A stretch of 6,583 nucleotides of DNA, from assembly GCA_002309295.1 (NCBI GenBank), contig DBXF01000023.1, forward strand, positions 1-6,583. The letters run 5' to 3'. The translations under genes and the position numbers were made by a program. The notes beneath the pieces were generated by a model, which saw only the letters and a list, made by a program, of their open reading frames with translations, made no database searches and was not told the DNA's origin. Positions 5,155 through 6,583 of the stretch are shown in pieces. This DNA is from Bacteroidales bacterium UBA1219 (lineage in GTDB: Bacteria > Bacteroidota > Bacteroidia > Bacteroidales > P3). Each line of letters opens with the position of its first letter. Position 1 is the first letter of the stretch.

Positions 5155-6134
5155 CAAGAGAGGCACTGGTTTTCCTGGCTGGCGTCTTCGATGACCTGTT
5201 CGTATTCGGCGGGGGTGAGGTCGTTGTAGAAGAAGAACACCGGGTTTACGCGTTTGCCGTTTTGGAACACCTCGTAGTGCAGGTGCGGAGCCTGCGACAG
5301 TCCTGTGCTTCCCACATGTCCCACAAGCTCGCCGCGTTTTATCTTGCGTCCCTCGACGGCTTTTACGTCGCTCATGTGGCCGTAGAGGGTCTTGAAACCG
5401 TTGCCGTGGTTGATGACGCACACAATGCCGTAGCCCGAATATCCTTCGCCACGTCCGGCCACTTCCACCACACCGTCGCCGGTGGCATAAATGGGGGTGC
5501 CTTTTTTTGCGGCCATGTCGATGCCGGTGTGCATACGCGAATGGTGCAGGATGGGGTGATACCTCATGCCGAAGCCCGAAACTATATGGAAAGCGTTTTT
5601 GCGCATGGGCAGTATGGCGGGCATGGAGGCCATATATGCGGCTTTGTTCTTGGCTAATTTATACACTTCGTCGAACGAGAGCGACTGTATGTACATGCGT
5701 TTGGTAAGTTCGTCGAGTCGCTGGTGGGTGTTGGTTATCTCCTCGGTGTTGTCGTAGCCTTGCAGGTCTTTGTAGCGTTCCACGCCTCCGATGCCGGAGT
5801 TGCGCACGGAAGGGGAGATGGGCTCGGCCTCGAAGATGGTGCGGTAGATGTTGTCGTCGCGGTTTTCGAGGTCGGCGAGTTCCTCGGAGATAAGGTCCAT
5901 ACGTTTGTTGATGTCGTTGAGCTGACGTTTGTACTGGGCGTTTTCGCGTTTCAGACGTTTCTCCTTGGGGGAGTCTATCAGGCTATAGCCCAGAAAAGTG
6001 AAAATGACGGCAAGCACCACTCCCAACGCCACCGAGAAGGACACCATCTTGAGACGGTCCTTGATGCTCACCTTCACCTTTTCGAAAGTGAGGGTGTGTG
6101 GGTTGAACTTGTAGTTGTGCTTCTTCTTTGCCAT
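5154..6134 (-). CDS. Membrane-anchored M23 family (LytM-type) metallopeptidase
   Basis: A 326-residue zinc endopeptidase of the type that cuts peptidoglycan cross-bridges. Residues 1-30 are basic and cytoplasmic; 31-53 form one transmembrane helix; 56-95 look like a coiled coil (KRLKRENAQYKRQLNDINKRMDLISEELADLENR, given here as a region); the M23 domain spans about 180-300. Zinc ligands are H202 and D206 (HTGID) and H286. H253 (YGHMS) and H284 (HLHYE) are the catalytic histidines, so the enzyme should be active rather than a degenerate LytM activator. The ATG at 6134-6132 gives MAKKKHNYKFNPHTLTFEKV, an N-terminus I recognise from Bacteroidota M23 proteins that often sit next to alaS; alaS is not in this window. 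No TTTG/TAnnTTTG promoter is found in the 327 bases upstream, so it may be read through from the phosphoesterase gene. Confidence 0.95.
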   Translation of the reverse strand: MAKKKHNYKFNPHTLTFEKVKVSIKDRLKMVSFSVALGVVLAVIFTFLGYSLIDSPKEKRLKRENAQYKRQLNDINKRMDLISEELADLENRDDNIYRTIFEAEPISPSVRNSGIGGVERYKDLQGYDNTEEITNTHQRLDELTKRMYIQSLSFDEVYKLAKNKAAYMASMPAILPMRKNAFHIVSGFGMRYHPILHHSRMHTGIDMAAKKGTPIYATGDGVVEVAGRGEGYSGYGIVCVINHGNGFKTLYGHMSDVKAVEGRKIKRGELVGHVGSTGLSQAPHLHYEVFQNGKRVNPVFFFYNDLTPAEYEQVIEDASQENQCLS

Positions 6135-6153
6135 TATTTTTGTTTTTATGCGC

Positions 6154-6222
6154 CTGCTCGCCTGCGGCTCGCGAGATCTTGTAAATCTTGTAGATTTTTT
6201 TTCTGCTCGCCTACGGCTCGCG
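6154..6222. repeat. Two copies of a 20-base GC-rich element separated by 9-base repeats
   Basis: CTGCTCGCCTGCGGCTCGCG at 6154-6173 recurs at 6203-6222 with one change (G to A at the tenth/eleventh base). Between them are two 9-base units, ATCTTGTAA (6176-6184) and ATCTTGTAG (6185-6193), and a T8 run. The first copy also has CTCGC/GCGAG arms (6157-6161, 6171-6175). These lie just ahead of the M23 start codon and are distinctly more GC-rich than the surrounding spacer. Confidence 0.8.
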
Positions 6223-6253
6223 GAGTTCTATAAATCTCTTTCTTTATTCTCCT

Positions 6254-6397
6254 TTTCGCCTTCGGCGAAAGAATTGCGCAGCAATCGTGAACACCTTTTT
6301 TTTTCAGTCTTGTGAACAAATCTTTCAAATCTTGTAAATTACTTTTCGCCATTGGCGAAAAATTGTTTAGATTTATTAGATTTCTGCCCGAAGGGCA
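6254..6397. repeat. Cluster of four short palindromes with interspersed 9-base repeats
   Basis: Palindromes with 3-base loops: TTTCGCC/GGCGAAA (6254-6270), ATTGC/GCAAT (6273-6285), TTTTCGCC/GGCGAAAA (6343-6361) and TGCCC/GGGCA (6385-6397). Between them are 9-base units close to ATCTTGTAA at 6307, 6320 and 6329, and a TTAGATTTA/TTAGATTTC pair (6367-6384). None of the hairpins has a U run on the minus-strand side, so they are not ordinary intrinsic terminators for the phosphoesterase gene. With the elements at 6154-6222 they fill most of the spacer 6135-6461, in which I see no gene. Confidence 0.75.
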
Positions 6398-6461
6398 AGG
6401 AGTATAAAAATAACGACGGACCCCGTTTTTTATTGTTTGGTGAGTTGAAAAAAAGTGTGGG

Positions 6462-6583
6462 TTATTTGTCAAACTCCTGATATTCGAGGTTTTTCGGGGT
6501 GCCGTTGTCGATGTCGAAGCGCACGAGGGTGGCTTTTTGGTGGAACCCCTGATGTCCGCAGGCGCCGGGGTTGATGTGCAGGA
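6462..6583 (-). CDS. Metallophosphoesterase, YfcE/MJ0936-like, C-terminal end
   Basis: The last 39 residues of a gene that enters from the high-coordinate end of the window, stopping at the TAA at 6464-6462. LHINPGACGHQGFHQKATLVRF matches the C-terminus of calcineurin-like phosphodiesterases of the YfcE/MJ0936 group, where NPGS/NPGA follows the metal-binding GHTH motif and HQGFH...LRF is usual in Bacteroidota members. The metal-binding motifs themselves lie outside the window, so activity cannot be judged. These enzymes hydrolyse phosphodiesters; the natural substrate is usually unknown. A weak ACGG/CCGT hairpin with nearby T runs (6415-6430) lies after the stop, but I do not call it a terminator. 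Confidence 0.78.
   Translation of the reverse strand, partial: LHINPGACGHQGFHQKATLVRFDIDNGTPKNLEYQEFDK

Noticed and set aside
6411..6435. ACGG/CCGT hairpin with T runs as a terminator for the phosphoesterase gene
   Set aside because: The stem is only four pairs with a 3-base loop, and the better T run is on the plus-strand side. It is too weak to call.
6146..6472. A 108-codon minus-strand open frame upstream of the M23 gene
   Set aside because: It runs through the palindromes and 9-base repeats (giving repeated NLQDL peptides) and overlaps the phosphoesterase end in another frame. The repeats explain it better than a gene.

Overview
The window looks like an ordinary chromosomal stretch from a member of the Bacteroidota, most likely Bacteroidales. 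Three kinds of evidence point there: three promoters with the phylum's own signature (TTTG, 19 bases, TAnnTTTG); mostly no Shine-Dalgarno sequences; and IF3, ThrRS and M23 peptidase proteins of that type. I cannot name the genus. Every gene I can support is on the minus strand, so transcription runs from high to low coordinates. I see no phage, plasmid, CRISPR, tRNA or rRNA feature, and no convincing new multi-gene system.

In order of transcription: 6462-6583 is the last 39 codons of a YfcE/MJ0936-like metallophosphoesterase. 6135-6461 is a 327-base spacer made of alternating small palindromes and 9-base repeats. 5154-6134 encodes a membrane-anchored M23 (LytM-type) peptidase with all zinc and catalytic histidines present. 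4850-5153 is a second spacer; its half next to the peptidase gene is built from 7-base repeats, and its other half holds the thrS promoter and a leader hairpin.

The core is a translation operon, 4849 down to 1189: thrS, infC, rpmI, rplT, rplS, closed by a clear intrinsic terminator at 1116-1149. It makes threonyl-tRNA synthetase, initiation factor IF3 and ribosomal proteins bL35, bL20 and bL19, joining aminoacylation, initiation and large-subunit assembly in one transcript. infC has no ATG, GTG or TTG that can serve a complete protein; its best start is an ATA at 2872-2870 behind an AGGAG sequence. The 125-base rpmI-rplT gap contains inverted repeats and may hold an L20-type autoregulatory structure.

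Downstream are two singly transcribed genes. At 304-990 is a secreted, probably outer-membrane beta-barrel protein of unknown function, with its own promoter and a terminator hairpin that contains its stop codon. At 1-182 is the N-terminal part of a PD-(D/E)XK (Rpn/transposase-like) protein, again with its own promoter.
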